A stretch of DNA of 64,000 nucleotides from Odontesthes bonariensis (lineage: Eukaryota; Chordata; Actinopteri; Atheriniformes; Atherinopsidae): contig NC_134506.1 of NCBI RefSeq assembly GCF_027942865.1, positions 15,956,436 to 16,020,435 on the forward strand, read 5' to 3'. Position numbers and translations under genes: made by a program. Position 1 is the stretch's first letter, and each line of letters starts with the position of its first letter. Positions 28,601 through 42,695 of this stretch are shown here, piece after piece. The notes under the pieces are model-generated. The model was not told where the DNA came from and ran no database searches. It saw only the letters and a list, made by a program, of their open reading frames with translations.

Positions 28601-31000
28601 TTGTGAGGGGACAGAGAAACATTAGGCTCAGTCAAAAAGTAACTTGGTGGAAGTGAACACCATGAGCTTCTGTAACCTGTGCCCTCACTTGCACTGTTCA
28701 CTGTTTGGCCTTAATGAATCCCTCAAAGGGAAGCTGTCCCTTTCTAGTGGGGTCGATTCCCAGACTGTGCCCATGGTTTTAATGAGGCCAATGAGAAAAG
28801 TAGAGGAAACAAGTCTGTATCTTGTTTACCCACTGGAATGAAAAAATAGCCTCTTTGTTAGTGCTGCAAAATGAGCTTCGCAGACATATACAGAATTTGG
28901 TGCCCATGTGAAAGCGTCTGTCTTTTTTCCTGTTGTCACTCCAAACTAAGACTAATTGTTTTACAAAACAGAGACTACAGTCCATCACATTAATGAATTC
29001 CTGATTTGGCTGCCAGTAGACAGATGAGGATATTCACACAGACAGGGCACATTTCCAAAGTACTTACAGTAAGTTCCAAAGCCAGAGAAGGAGAGTATCA
29101 GTCAACCCTGACCAGTTAGCCTGCTCATACTGTTGGTGTGTGTCTGTGATGTGCCTTTGTGTGTGACTCCTTGCCGCAAGCTGCCTGCCTCGTCACTTCT
29201 TACTGGGCAGGTTGTCCTCAGAAGATCCTGGAGGAAGCAGACAAAGAGGTGCTTTGAGTGGGCAGACCTTTTGCTGGCCTCCAGGGAAAAGTGCGGTATA
29301 TTTTTTATTTTTTTTTTAAGATGTTCAGACAGACAAAACATATAAAGGAAAACACAAATATGTCACTGTTGAAAATAAAACTTTTTAATTCAGTTCTGCA
29401 GTGACAACTGTTTATGCTCAAAATGTTTGGATCCTGGTCCTGGCTGTTCCAGAACATTCAACCTTACTGAGTGAGCACTTTCCATTATTTTCTATTTCAC
29501 TATGTGCTTTACAGGACATGTCCTGCTTGTTTTAGAGCACATTGGGTTAAATGGGATATAAAGTGAATTAGGTCAGAGCATTCCAGCGCTCCTGCCTGCC
29601 TCCTAAAACGGCATGGCTGATGTCGTTTTAGGACACAGTGCAAGCTCTGCAGGAAGCCAAACCAAGATTTGCAAGACCCTGTTGAGGGAAAAATGTATTT
29701 GAGTGTTGTCACACTGCTGTGTGTTTTTCTCATTTTCTGAACTTTGTCAGTGTTCATTCTTATTGCATGAAGACTCCTGTCTTCTGTCCAATCCTTTGTT
29801 TAAAAAAGAGCATCATTTGTTCACAAACATAAATCTCCTGCACCCCACACAGAATATCAAGCATTTTCTGCAACTGGCCTCCGATGATGTAAAAGCACTT
29901 TCCAAAGCTTTGAGGGGAAATATCATTAAATGTGTACCTTGTTGTAAGCGTCACCATTACTCACTCATTCCCGTCTAGACAGCATGAACGTGCCAGCTCA
30001 CCTGAGGCCTTATGGGGAGGGAGTGGGTTTACCTGCCACCTGCCTCACCCCAGGTGAAATCAGCCCATTGTGGGAAATGGATGACCAGCTCCATTAAACA
30101 TTAGAATGTTTGAAGGGATGTGGCAGGAATCACCGATGAACAGAAAGAACATCATCAGTCATTTGAGACTCAAGTAGGACTCAGTGAGGCTGCCAGACAG
30201 AGGTCTGCGTGATGACTAGCGAAAGTGTTCATGTACAGACTGCTGCAGCCCCCTAAACACACACACACACACACACACACATACACAGAGGGAGTCAAAA
30301 ATTTCCACAAATATACACAAGCATTGAAATACACAGACACCTCAGCAAACACAGCCTGCAAATTACAGCTATGTTTGCTGACAGCCCATCTGACACCTGA
30401 AGGTTGCATGTGGTCACACAAAAATCATGTCAAGAAAAAACAAATTAAAGAACTTTACGTGACTTTTTATATGGCTCAGATTTTTCAGACACACTTGCGT
30501 TAGCATTTGGTTTTGACACCACCGCTCTATGTAAGCAGAGCCGATAATTTGCACAGCAGGGCTGGGAGCCTTGATTCGGAGATAGAAAGGGGGCGGAGGC
30601 AGAGCAGCTGTGGATGAGCAGTCTGCTGAGGGAAGCTTGGTTCACAGTTCACACCCAGACAATGATTCTACCAGTGGCTGTGATGGCATTCATTCAGTTT
30701 TGGTAGGTTTATGGTGACGTTAGGACTGTGAAGTGTAATCTCTCCTGCACACAAAGACACAGAAGTACTGATATTGTGGTCCTGTGTCCCAAAAAGACTG
30801 CTGGCATTACACAAATACCGTTTTATGTTCAGTCTTTTTCCAATGTTCATAAAAGGGCCTTCAAAAGCATGATTTCTACATTGCAGCTAAAGAATAACCA
30901 TATTTCCAGAAAGGTTAGGATGTGGTATAAATGTAAGAAGAAGCAGAAAGATCTTTTAAAATCATTTCATCCAAATGTTTAATAATATATCAAATAATGA
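22680..31000. other. Gene-free spacer upstream of fn1
   Basis: Only short, unrelated open frames without domain signatures are present. It contains a G run at 28120-28131 and a (CA)n tract at 30257-30280. The portion near 22680-23500 may hold distal fn1 regulatory sequence, but no specific element could be supported. Confidence 0.5.
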
Positions 31001-31400
31001 AACTGAGAGTAAAATAGAATTTGATGATAGCTACCGGGTTGGAATGGGTCAAAAGACCACACGAATAATTGTGAAAAGGAAGAAAAATACCTGGAGGAAA
31101 ATCTCACAGCAAACTGGATTAGGAACAGATCAGTTACATGGCTTAGTGTCAAAAGAGCATCTCAGAGTTTTTTAGAAGTAAAAATCTGAAATATGCTCAC
31201 CATTCTGTTAGAGACTGCATGGGCAAACAGTTTGATAATGTTTTGAAACTAAGAAATGTTAGTAAAGGTGGAAGCCACAAAATCAAAAATAGACATAATT
31301 CTGAGGTGGATATTGTTGCATGGGCTCAGGAACACTACTGGAAACTATAATGAGTGAGTCCAGTTCATCGCTAGTGTACCATGCAATGACAATTTAAAAT
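31000..31400 (+). mobile_element. Degenerate DNA-transposon fragment (copy A)
   Basis: Contains CATGGGCTCAGGAACACTAC at 31320-31339, closely similar to CATGGACTCAGGAACACTTC at 36874-36893. The two regions look like decayed copies of one interspersed family common in fish. A short open frame (30975-31175) with WRKISQQTG could be a transposase remnant, but this is weak. Boundaries are approximate. Confidence 0.4.
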
Positions 31401-34311
31401 TATTTTTGGAAATCTTTTTATTATTCAAAAGCCAGCATCCCTGATAAAATGGGAGTGAATAAGTGCACATGGCATGTGTAATTCACACATCTATGTGGGC
31501 ACCAAACCGAATGATATACAGGTTCCAGAGCAATGTATAATGTCATCGGGGACATTTTTTCACAAGGAAGATCCTGCTTATGTCAGCAACACAATGCCAA
31601 ACTACTTTCTGCACATAAAATAACAGCATGGCTCTGTGTTAAGAGTCCCAGTGCTAACTGACCTGCCTGCAGACCAGACAAGACTTTTTTGGAACATTAT
31701 GACTTGAAGAACACTACAAATAAAACTGGTTAACAGTTGAAAGCATAATACAAGCAAATGCTTGTTAAAAACCTAAGAGATGATGCAGTACAGTTGGAAA
31801 AACAATTAAAAAAAATGTAGGTTGTTAAAATGGCTGAATTTTAAAAACAGTAATCACAATATGTGTAAATTATGTTTAAACTATAGTTTAAAGTGGTATT
31901 GTTGCATGAGTGAAACATAGGCATTGGCATGTAACATAAATCTAGCATCTAACTAGAAATCACCCTTACTTCAAAATTCTTAAATATGTCCTGCCTTCCA
32001 GAAAGCTGTTAGTATCGGTTGAGGACAGTGGAAGAAAAAGAAGTGGGGGAAGAGTTTCCTTCCAGAACGATTAAAACAGACTGGGTGACTGGATCAAATA
32101 CCCGCACAATCAAAAAAAAAAAAAAAAAAAGAGAAAAATACCAGAAATGACTTTGCATAAAGCAATTGCTAATATAAAGTCTAAGCCCTTGTTCTTTGTT
32201 TTCATTTCACTCTTCTCTTTCCTCTTTGCCTTTTTTGGTCTCAGTCTTCATACTTCTCTCCATTTGGCTCCATGGAAGTCTGACTGCAGGCCTCCTCGGA
32301 CCATTTGCCACAGTGCCATTTTCAGTAGGAAATGCCAAAAGTTTTACTGGCTTTGCAACAGGCAGCCAAACACTTTAAGTGTTCAAGTTGAATGTGGCTG
32401 TTAACAATTTAGTAGAGTGAAATGTTGCAAATACAAAGCAAACATGAAGTAGTAATAATTTCCAGAACTCGTTTGGCCATGGCTGTAATAAAACTTCAGG
32501 TTTGCTATGACTCACAAGTATGGAAATGCAGCACGACAAAATCATAACCGAGCTGTGAGAGGATGAGTCACGGTCTGTGGATGGGCACACTGACAGGCCG
32601 TGTTACATTATTTCCCAGCAGTATATATCTCTGCATGGAGAAAACATTAAGAACAACCTGGAAGGAGACTCCCAGAGCTTTCCCTTTTAGAGTTACAAGC
32701 CCAATAAAAAACCCTCACAATCCTGGAAACAGAATCGTCTTGTAATAGCGCCTGAGAAGTTTGGTGTGTAATTTCCCAATTTCATCTCTACGTTGTGCCA
32801 GTCACTTAAATTTTGGATCAAGACTGTTCTTAAAGGACAGTTTAACCAGCGAGCTGTAAAGATCTAAAAACCATGTGTGGCCTAAAACTCAATCAGACCT
32901 TTGTGAAAGCATCTGACCCTTGCCTCACATCCATCTTGGCTGACTTTGTAAGTATTTAAAAGACAAAATACAAACTCTAAAATGAGAATTTGTTTTATCC
33001 TGCAGCTCTGAACAGATGATGGAAGAAGCTCCGAGTAAACAAGCATGATGTCATCGCTGTGCATGTGTGCCTGTTTGTGCATGTTTGAAGTCTCTCTCCA
33101 TTTCTAACCCCCTCTAATTACACAGCTCATTCTAACCTGAAGGAATCCAGCAGATGACATCAGCCAAACCATCAGCCAGATAGAGCTGGGACTTCCTCGC
33201 GTATTCACATGTTGTAGAAGTTTATTCGATCTCCTCTTTGTCCGACTCACCGGAAACTTTGATACAGCAGAGGATTTGAAGTGCACATGCAGGTTAAGAA
33301 AGTCACACATCAGTGATCAACCACTTTTTTGCGACTAAGAACAAACTTCTTCCTGAGATTCATGTAGACACAGTATATCAGGGTGAACTACAGCTGAACT
33401 AAACATTGCGGAAGTGAATACCATGCAAACTAAATATGACATCGGTGGTTGCTGATTTGACATTATCATGGTATGGTATTAGGAAAGTTTGAGAGTGCTA
33501 TGGAGATGCTTCAGTCAGTGGTGAGTGTCTCAGAGCCAAAGAGGAAGTGTGGAGGTTTCTGAGGTAAGGTCACTGGGGAGAAGTCCTTTATCTTAATAAG
33601 TCTGTAAAAGAAAAAGTATTGAAATAAAGCTAAACTTTTTCTGTTTTTTAGAGACTAGACTAGAGATAAAAGACTTTAAAAGAGAATACGTTCAATTTTC
33701 ACTAACAATCTCAAATTTCCAAGCACCACTATAGATTTTCTAAAAACATGAATTTTCTTACTTATTTTGCTCTTCCCACATCAGTCTGACTGTTACGCTC
33801 CTACTTTTGGTATTATCGTCTGTCCTCACATTACGTGCACTGTTTTTTTTAGCAAGCATAATACGCTTCCAGTAAGTGTTGAAGTGTTGAAGTGTTAAGG
33901 TCAACATTTTACTGGAAGCAGCTGTAAAGGTGATGAAAGAGGTCTTGAATTATGATAAGCTATAGCATACTATGCACAAGTGGTCTAGCACGACTGCAGC
34001 CATGCTAGCTGCACTATGAGGGTGTCCCCTCGCCACCTCAGTGTTTAACTTAGCCTATTCTATTTCTCTTTCTGACATTGCCCCTGACAAATTTTAGTTT
34101 AGTTGTCATCAAACTTATTCGGCAGCGAGTCAAATTCTACAGCATAATTATTTCTGAGAAATACTGACATTTCAGATTGGTTGCATTACAGGAAATACAT
34201 GGACTTCCCACCAATACTGCTTTTCCCAAAAGGTTCAGTCCTTTTTTTTGGCCATTCTTCTCATTATAAATTGAAAAGGAAATGGTAAAGAGTCAGTTTC
34301 TTAGACTCTTC

Positions 34312-34314
<3 letters not shown>

Positions 34315-34394
<80 letters not shown>
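34315..34394. repeat. (GT)40 microsatellite
   Basis: 80 bases of uninterrupted GT dinucleotide. The apparent cysteine/valine open frame here is a by-product. Flanking DNA from 31400 to 36840 shows nothing recognisable apart from an 11-bp inverted repeat at 33865-33919. Confidence 0.97.
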
Positions 34395-34398
<4 letters not shown>

Positions 34399-36839
34399 CC
34401 AGGAGTATGTTAGAGCTCATTGTTGACTTAAATAACACAAACTCAGACAGTGAGTCCCTGCAGACTAGACCAATGAAAACAGCACCTCTCTTTTGTGGTT
34501 CTGTTCAGAACGACCCTCTTCCCTGTGCAAACGCAGCCCGTCTAACTGCACATAGAAAACTCACACACACCCACTCGCTTCATCTCAGCAGGCCCTCTGC
34601 TGCGGTGGAAACTCTGCAAAAAGTGACATAATCATTCCAAGACCACTGAGTAATATTACAGAGAGAAGTGGAAATCTAGCCTTTGAAATGAGTAACATAA
34701 AAGCACTGTAGCACGCACAGTGTTATGGTCATTACTTTACCACTGTTACGGAAGCAAAGACTGTAAGCCGGCAATGACTGTCGAATCTTACTTGAGGATA
34801 CACACACACAAACCGCAGCAAAACTGCAAATCACAACCTTGGGCAAACAATCTAAGTGATTTTATTCTCCCAAAACTTGCTTCATGAAAAGGTATGAGTC
34901 ATCACTACATGCTCTGTACTGCTCCGGGTGGCTGTTGTGTACTTTTTCCCTTACAAATTGTTCATCCAGTATCTCAAGAGCCCCCTTTAAACAAACAGTC
35001 TGATGGGGATGAACTCTCCCTTGATATGTTTTTCTGCCTTGGAAGATAAGAGATTCTGGTAAATTATTGTGCTTATTTGCTCTTGACCCTCTCTGGATTG
35101 GAAGCATATGGCTTCAATGCATAACAGACAAAAAAGGCAAACATGGAGAAAAATGACTTCGCGTAATTATGAGAAATGAAACACTGACAGGCTCCCTGTG
35201 TGAATTCAAAGGATACGGCCCTCCTCTGCAGAGCCTGATCTATTTTGCACATGCCTGAAAACAACTGTGTTTCTTTTTCCCAGGAACTGAGAGTTTAACA
35301 CAGTTTGACACTTTCCAGGGGACAATGAATTACCTTCCTACACAGCTACAAAACAAACTAAACAACTTAACAACTACAGAACATATTATTTGATTTTTCA
35401 ATGCAAATCTGCAAGCAAAGAGACATTTTTAAAAACTGGTTTAAAAAAACAGGGAATCTAAAAGACAAAAATATAATGGCAAGATAAGCATTATAACAGA
35501 AAACAACTTTTTTTTTTAAGTACAAATTCAGAGCTCATATGTTTGATGGCCTGTTTTTGCTTGTATTTACTATTTGTCATGAATCCATCATTCTCAAAAA
35601 CTTCAGGACCTGAGTCTCGAGCTGTCTTTTTAAGAATCAGAGTTCAAAGACTGTTGCACCAAAGTGTTAAATAAATCAATGAAAGTATGAAAATCTCATG
35701 ATGAGTATCAGTCTTAAAAGTAAATTGATTTAAACTCGTCCAGAAAGCTTGCAGACATACATAATCTCTCTATAAATACTTATCTTTAAATAAAAATCCT
35801 ATGCAGAATTGTAGGCAAAAGACAAGATTTTGGTACCAGAAGCTTTCTGAATTCCTCTTAAAGTCCATTTGTTGTCAAAACCATTTCGATAAATCATATT
35901 TGAGCAGGTTTAGCATAAACCATGTGCTGTCCTCTGACGATAATTTAGCTTCTTCTTGGTTTTTTAAAATCTACCAGCATTTAAACAATTGATGCAGATA
36001 ATAGGAAGTCTTGATCTAGATGTCCGTTATTAGTTTATCCGTCACCACACTGGAAGCAACAATTCACTTTGCATTGTTATACAATTGTTGTGAGTCTCTG
36101 TGGACATATAAAAGACAGCCTTGGGGTCTTGGAAATTAAGTAAAAGTGCCTTAAACCTGTAATCCAGCAGGAGATGACTCATAGTTTTAAAAGAAATACG
36201 ATTGTAAAGATGTTTATGAGAAAATTATCCTAAATCTTGATTTGTTACCTCAGTGAACATATTCCTAATGAATGCACGGCCTCAACCACTTATTTCGCAA
36301 GTGATTGAGACCATATTTCAGACAACAATTTAGAGTCTATAACACAACTTAGGTAGGAACACCACCAAGTAAGCAGCATAATGAGTACCAAGGCACTCTC
36401 CAAACAGGTAAAGTTCTAGAGAAGCACAGAAAATATTGTTGGTTTGTTATAACTCTTGATATCTCAAACACTCTTGCAAATATTTCTCAGCTTAATGGTG
36501 GTGGTCATGATGTTTTGTTGCCAATGGGTGTGAATACTATTTTTTAAAATTATTTATTAAAGCCCTGAAAATTTTGTGAAACAACAGGAAACTCCAAAGT
36601 AAGCTAGTAAGAGAACCTTGATTTTTGTTTGTTTTGGATATTTAGTGTTGTCTTCTTTTTCCTGGCACAGTTTATTTTAGCTTGTTCAAATAAGCCTGAT
36701 ATGTTTATGGAGAAAAAAGTACAGAATGGGTTTTTATATAACACAGAGTTTAGAATTTTATACAGACTGCAACTATAGAGAAAATATGGGACATCAAGTG
36801 AAGTCTTTAAATCTATATTAGTTGCCGGAGGACACCGCG

Positions 36840-37258
36840 TTTAAAACAGGCTTGATTCTGTCATGGAAATCACTGCATGGACTCAGGAACACTTCCAGAA
36901 ATCATTGTCTGTGAACACAGTTTGTTGTGCCATCCACAAATGCAGGTTAAAGTTCTATTATGCGAAGAAGTGAACATGGTCCAGAAACACTGCTGTCATA
37001 TCTGGGCCAAAGCTTTAAAATGGACTGAGGCCAAGTGGAAAACTGGTCTGTGGTCAGATGAACCAAAAATTGTAATTATTTTTGGTCCTCTGGATTGAAA
37101 AAGAGTTACCACCCGGCTATGAGTTATGAGTAAACACGAATGTTCTCTGTGTTCTACTGTGAATAAAATGTGGGTTTTATGACATTAGCAAATCATTGCA
37201 TTCTGATTTTATTTTCAATTTACACAACATCCCAACTTTTTGCAGTTTGGGTTGTGAA
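36840..37258 (+). mobile_element. Degenerate DNA-transposon fragment (copy B)
   Basis: Shares the CAGGAACAC-containing motif with copy A and ends in CAACATCCCAACTTTTTGC followed by GTTTGGGTTG. That terminus style is found in fish TTAA-inserting (Kolobok-like) elements. An internal 73-codon frame at 36877-37098 reads like transposase debris (KCRLKF-type segments broken by stops). The family assignment is tentative. Confidence 0.45.
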
Positions 37259-37337
37259 AAGAACAGTTACAGCACTGTGTTTGTCTTTCATGTATGTCTT
37301 TTATCCTCAGTCAGACTATCGTTACATCACTATACTA

Positions 37338-38107
37338 AAGGCAAGGCAAGGCATCTTTATTTATATAGCGCATTTCATACCACAGGCAACTCAATGTGCT
37401 TTACATACAGACAAGGCATTTAAATGAACAGCATAAAGCAGCATAAAAACAAACAATTTAAAGAGAATAAAAAAATAGAATAAAAATTAAAACACAGTTG
37501 AAAGCAATCAAAGAAGAGGGGAAAAAGAAAAATATAAAACAATTAAGAGGATTTATAGCATTATGCTTTCAAATTATTTAAAGGAACTCAACCATAAGCA
37601 CACCGAAAGAGAAATGTTTTTAACCTGGATTTAAAAGTGCTTACAGTTGGGGCTGATTTCAGTTCTGCTGGTAGTTTGTTACAGTTGTGTGCAGCATAAT
37701 AGCTAAAAGCTGCTTCACCGTGTCTAGTTTGAACTCTGGGCTCCACTATCTGACCTGAGTCAGCAGATCTCAGAGCTCTGCTGGGTTTATACTTTGCTAG
37801 CATGTCATTCATGTATTCTGGACCTAAACCATTCCGTGATTTGTAGACGAGTAGCAGAACTTTAAAATCTATTCTGTATCTGACCGGGAGCCAATGTAAA
37901 GACTTGAGAACTGGGGTGATGTGATGTAATGTCTTTGTTCTGGTTAAAACTCGGGCTGCAGCGTTCTGAATGAGCTGCAGCTGTTTGAGACTCTTTTGGG
38001 GGAGTCCAGTCAGAAGACCGTTACAGTAGTCAAGTCTTGAAGGCTCCATTTGTTCCTCCATTTGTTCCTCTTCTACAAGAGGAAGAGCAGATGTCTTCTG
38101 CATACAA
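37338..38107 (-). mobile_element. 5'-truncated LINE (L2/CR1-type), reverse-transcriptase C-terminal end and 3' tail
   Basis: A minus-strand open frame of about 170 codons (37588-38103) contains [24 protein letters not shown] and [18 protein letters not shown]. These are typical of the region after the RT domain in L2/CR1/Rex-type non-LTR elements. After the stop, a 3' UTR-like stretch with TTTATATAGCGCATTTCATA (plus strand) runs to short GGCAA repeats at 37338-37355, the usual 3' microsatellite tail. The endonuclease and most of the RT are missing, so it is a dead copy. Confidence 0.85.
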
Positions 38108-40025
38108 ACTTTTTTAAATTATCTTCTGTTTTCTGTTTACTGTTCATATCACTCACCACCACACCCTTTATTTCCTACTAATTATGTTGCTCATTTCCTC
38201 TCTAATTTACTCAATATAATATTCAGCCCTGCAGAGCTGTTGTAAATCAACTTGATTTCATTCCTTCAGAATAAGGAAAAAAATGCAGTCGTATTGCAAG
38301 CATTCCTGGAAGAAGACTAACTGCGTTGCCATCTCTGCCATCCACTTATGCTTTCTTAAGTTAGACTGCTAATTCATCAGTCTGACACTGAGTTTTATTC
38401 AAACTTAATCCAAAATCAGACCTCGTTCCTTATATCGCACATCGTACACCCTTTTTACTGTAGCAGGCACCATTTTTCACATGTTGTATACATTAGTTTT
38501 TGCCAGAAAACCCTGCAGGTAAAAAAACTGCCCTTAGCTAAATTAATCTGATTATCTAAGAGAGCAGATCTATTTATCTCTTGGCTGAAAGTAAAGATAT
38601 TTGCAGGTTAGGGCACTCTGACTGATGGAGCAGTCTGCTCCTGAACTGAGGAGTCTGACTTTAAGGTGATATAACACAGCTGTCTGACAGATTGCATTAC
38701 ACTAAAATGCCCAAATGGCTCACATTAACTTTGCTTGGCCACATTTAATGGGTTATGAAGAAAAGTTAAATACTCTTTGGAGCTCTGTGAAGACTGAAAA
38801 AACAGCTCTGGGTTGATAGATGAGTGTTTATCACCCCAAAGAGATGCTCTACCAGATGTGCAGAGTTTAACATGTGCCAAAATTCACATACATCAGCAAC
38901 AATGAACAATGGTAAATACTCACTCTTTCACACATACGGTGCAGTGAAGAGATGTCATCCCCCTAATATAGTCACCAGAACAAAGAGACAAGGTCAAAGT
39001 CTCACCTAAAGTTACATTTGTTAGCAGTGCTGGAGCTTCAATTATCTCACATGGTATTGACATTGACAAGGTTGCAGCCGGATGGTGCATGCATCATGGT
39101 CAAAAGGTTGTGTGTGTAACATTACACACTTCTTGTCATTTCGGGAACATGGTCAATTGAAACATGGCACAAAGCAAAAAAACATTTCACTCATAAAGGC
39201 AGAAAGTAATTGTGCATCCCGGCGCAATTTTTTTCAGATTGATGAATTTCAGTGGTTCTTTCCATCAAGCAACATGTTCATGTCTTTTCCAGATGAGGTA
39301 GGAATCATCACCCGGTAAGATAGAAAAAAAGGAGATATGCCTTGTGGTGGATGCTGAGAACGAGTCCGTTTTAAAGGGCCAGTACGAAAGATGCAATTAG
39401 TACACTGAGAGGCACGAATTTTGAACTGCAGCCTCTACAGTGACCTCAAAAAACACTTCAGGCCCGATCTAAAGGCAGTGGTCGGTTTGTTCCTTCTTAG
39501 CAAATTCATCAAAAAATTGAGGAAAGAGACAACAAAGGTGACACACAACATTACAAAAACTCATACATTTGTTCTATTATGTGAACAAACGCATAGTAAA
39601 ATATATCATATTGTATTTCGGTCAATCAATGGCCTTTAATGTCAGAAACTGAAACTTTATGGCAGTCTGTCATGTTTTCCTAACCCTAACCAAGTAATTT
39701 TTAATGCCTTAACGTAACATGAAGCTTTGGCAAAAGTTCAATAAGGGAGATCTGATCTATTTCGTTTACTTATTCTTTCCTCTCGGGCTTTTCCACTGCT
39801 TCCCTGCCACTCCCTTCTTTCCTAAGCTGTCAATCCTTTCACATTAATTAATGACTCCACTGCTTTAGTTCAGCGGTCTTCCTACTTCTTTTACCACAAA
39901 GCCAATCAGTCTATTTACTGCTGTCATTGCCCTTCTAGACTGTGCGTTGTGGATCACACCCCAACTTCGCCTTCTCTACTTGCCCAAAATGGAGCCTCAA
40001 CAGAAGCCCACCATCAGCATCTAGA
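38108..40025. other. Spacer with no recognisable feature
   Basis: AT-rich DNA with short open frames only. No splice-bounded coding exon, RNA gene or repeat was identified. Confidence 0.5.
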
Positions 40026-40158
40026 CTTTCCTTTCCTTTCCTTTCCTTTCCTTTCCTTTCCTTTCCTTTCCTTTCCTTTCCTTTCCTTTCCTTTCCTTTC
40101 CTTTCCTTTCCTTTCCTTTTTTTTTCCTTTCCTTTCCTTTCCTTTCCTTTCCTTTCCT
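40026..40158. repeat. (CTTTC)n pentanucleotide microsatellite
   Basis: About 26 units of CTTTC, interrupted once by a T run near 40118-40126. It forms a long polypyrimidine/polypurine tract and produces spurious phenylalanine/serine/leucine/proline open frames. Confidence 0.97.
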
Positions 40159-42519
40159 ACCATCCATCATGTTCTGCCTTGAAGCAGCATCAGAGTCTAA
40201 CCGAGTCTAACTTTATCCCAATTCTTTTTACACGAAATGTTATGCTGACTATCTGTACACCAGACTTTTCTAATTATTGTATACCAATAAATTTGTGACA
40301 ACTTTTCATTTGATCACTCCTTAGTGATCAAACATTTAGGGAAAACAAGATATTTATAATTATTAGAGTGAAATCTCCCAAGCTGGACAGGAGATGAACA
40401 AGGGTCTTTTTCATCTGTTAAAACTGGCATACTCTTCCTTTGTTACAGGTTTAAGAAAGGCCTTAAGGCTTTACTGCAGTCCTATGCTATTATGATCTGC
40501 AAGAGTCCATTGCAAATGAGGGAAATGAGCAAGAGCCAGGAGGAGTCACTAACCAGTGTCAGTCACGGCCACTTCAAGAACTGCTATGGTTACGTACCTG
40601 TGCAAATAAGTCAGCCTCCTCTGCAGGGGGGCGAGGGTTGAAGGCAGCGCTAAAGCACAGCAGGGAGGGAGGAGAAGGGACATGCAGGTTGTTTTATACC
40701 AATATTTCACTGGATATGTGAAACATTTGCCCTGAAAGTGGCACAGGATGAGAACGCAGGGCTCACCAGAGTTGGCAGGATTCGTCCTCTGCAGATAGAC
40801 GTGTTAAAATTCAGTGGCAACTCATCATATAACTATTGCAGTCTAGACCCCAATGTTGGACCAACTGATCAAACTTTGTAAAAGCCATGCCACTGGCTTG
40901 GTTAAAAACATCATGTGCTGTTGAAGGCCATGAGGCATTGTTTTGTCAGCATTAAAGGTCAAGACTAAACTTTTAAGGCTCAATGAGAGAAAGCCCCCAC
41001 AAATCATTTTGGACTTGAAAGCATTCTTCCCCTCATTTCACTTCACATCGACTCAGCAACAAAGAATTTTAAGCAGGTCACAACAACAAAAAATGGCTTA
41101 TCTCCTTTTTCATGTAAGTGCGCAAGAACAACAACACAGTTGTTCGCAATTTATAGCATTCTAAACTGTTAATCTTTGAGATCACAAACTTAAAAAGCCT
41201 TAACTCCGTCATCCTCTGGTTTCCATCCACTGAGGCGGGGCAGAGTGTTATGTACTTGGCCTTCTCCTCTTGGGAGTGATCTGTCCTCTTGAACCACACC
41301 AAAAAACGCCAGAGTTTATTAAAGCCTTGGCCTTGTTTACAGTTCCCCTCCTTAAACTCAACCAATTGGAAGTGGTTTGCCACGAGAGGAAAGCAAGAAA
41401 AGAAACTGTCTTTTGAGAAAGAGTGCTACAAAGAAGTATTCACTGTTAAGACTAATTCTGTGCAGGTGGAGGAGAGATGTTCTCAACCTAAGCATCAGTT
41501 AATCCCCAGTAAACACCCAACGCTTCAGCAGGGTTCATACTGTATGCACATTCAACCACAGAGCCTGCAGACTTCTGAAAATGATCCAAGTTGAAGAAAG
41601 CAAAGTTGAAACCTATCTTTAGGAAAAGACAGAAAGAATTTTAAAAAGATGGTTTAGACTTGTGAGACACTGAATTTTTGAGGTGTGTGGGGGGGGGGGG
41701 GGGGGGTTGAAGGCTCTCATCTCAGCTCCCAAAACATAACATTGTGGTCTTGTTGTTGCTGGTCCATATGACTTCTCAGCAGTACTACTTTGGATTGAGT
41801 CTGCAATCTCAATGAGACATCTCCTGGCATTTCCAAAAGAATACGTTACATCATGTCTGAAAATGTCTCCATTATATCAGCTGGCTAGAATGAAAAGTGT
41901 GTGCTGATTCAGCACCTTCAGTGCACAATTAGACTGACACGCTCACACAAACAGAGACTAGATCTGGCAGAAGACGTTGCCTTTTCACAGCTGTGTGAAT
42001 AACATCCACAGCTGTATGTGCAGACAATAAGAAGTAATACTATTTTGTGCGTAGCAAGCCAAACAGCTTCAGCTCACTACAATTTAATATTTCTTCTGGT
42101 TTAAAAACCTTTATTTTGCTCAGCCATGAAAAAAATAGATTTTTTTATGATTTTACACATTGATGAAAAGCAAACCTTCAAGCAGAAATGCATTTAGTCT
42201 GTTGTCTCTTCTCAATTCAGACCACAACGCTTTTTTTCGCATACGTTTGGTGATGGAGTGTCAGTTGATAAAATATGAAAGGGTTACACAGTAGCATGCG
42301 GTTAGAATTAGATCTTTTGATTTTATTATTCATATTATTTGTTGTGAAAACTGAGGGGAAAAGAATCTAAATATTTCCAGTATTTGTTGGAACAAATGTG
42401 AATCTCATGGCAAGGCCTTACAATTCATCGTCTGGGAACCATGAATATCTGCACCTAATTTTGGTGTCAATCTTTCCTGTAGATGTTGTGATATTTTAAA
42501 ATGATATAATGATGTAATC
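40159..42519. other. Spacer with no recognisable gene
   Basis: Contains an 18-base G run at 41689-41706. Short open frames without domain signatures only. Confidence 0.5.
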
Positions 42520-42695
42520 CGGTGTTTCCCAACCCTGGTCCTCGAGGCACACAGCCCGTCATGTTTTCCACCTGGTTCAGGTCTTTAAGCTCTGCAGAAG
42601 GCTGAGGATGACCCATTCATTTGGATCAGGTGTGCTGGAGCAGGGAAACATAGAAAACTGTGGTGTGCCTTGAGGACCAGGATTGGGAAACACCG
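42520..42695. mobile_element. Non-autonomous hAT-like MITE, 176 bp, with 8-bp target duplication
   Basis: The ends are inverted repeats: CGGTGTTTCCCAACCCTGG on the left, and on the right the complement of CCAGGATTGGGAAACACCG. Similarity extends inward to about 35 bases through GGTCCTCGAGGCACAC. Flanks are atgtaatc (42512-42519) and acgtaatc (42696-42703), an 8-bp duplication with one mismatch, the size expected for hAT transposition. There is no coding capacity. Confidence 0.88.

Noticed and set aside
34317..34631. 104-codon frame beginning with Cys-Val repeats
   Set aside because: Translation of the (GT)n microsatellite and flanking spacer; no coding signature.
37588..38103. 171-codon minus-strand open frame as a possible host gene
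   Set aside because: Its sequence ([22 protein letters not shown]) is the C-terminal part of a non-LTR retrotransposon polyprotein, followed by that element's 3' tail. Recorded as a LINE fragment.
39942..40298. 118-codon frame rich in FPFLSFPFLS
   Set aside because: Produced entirely by the (CTTTC)n microsatellite.
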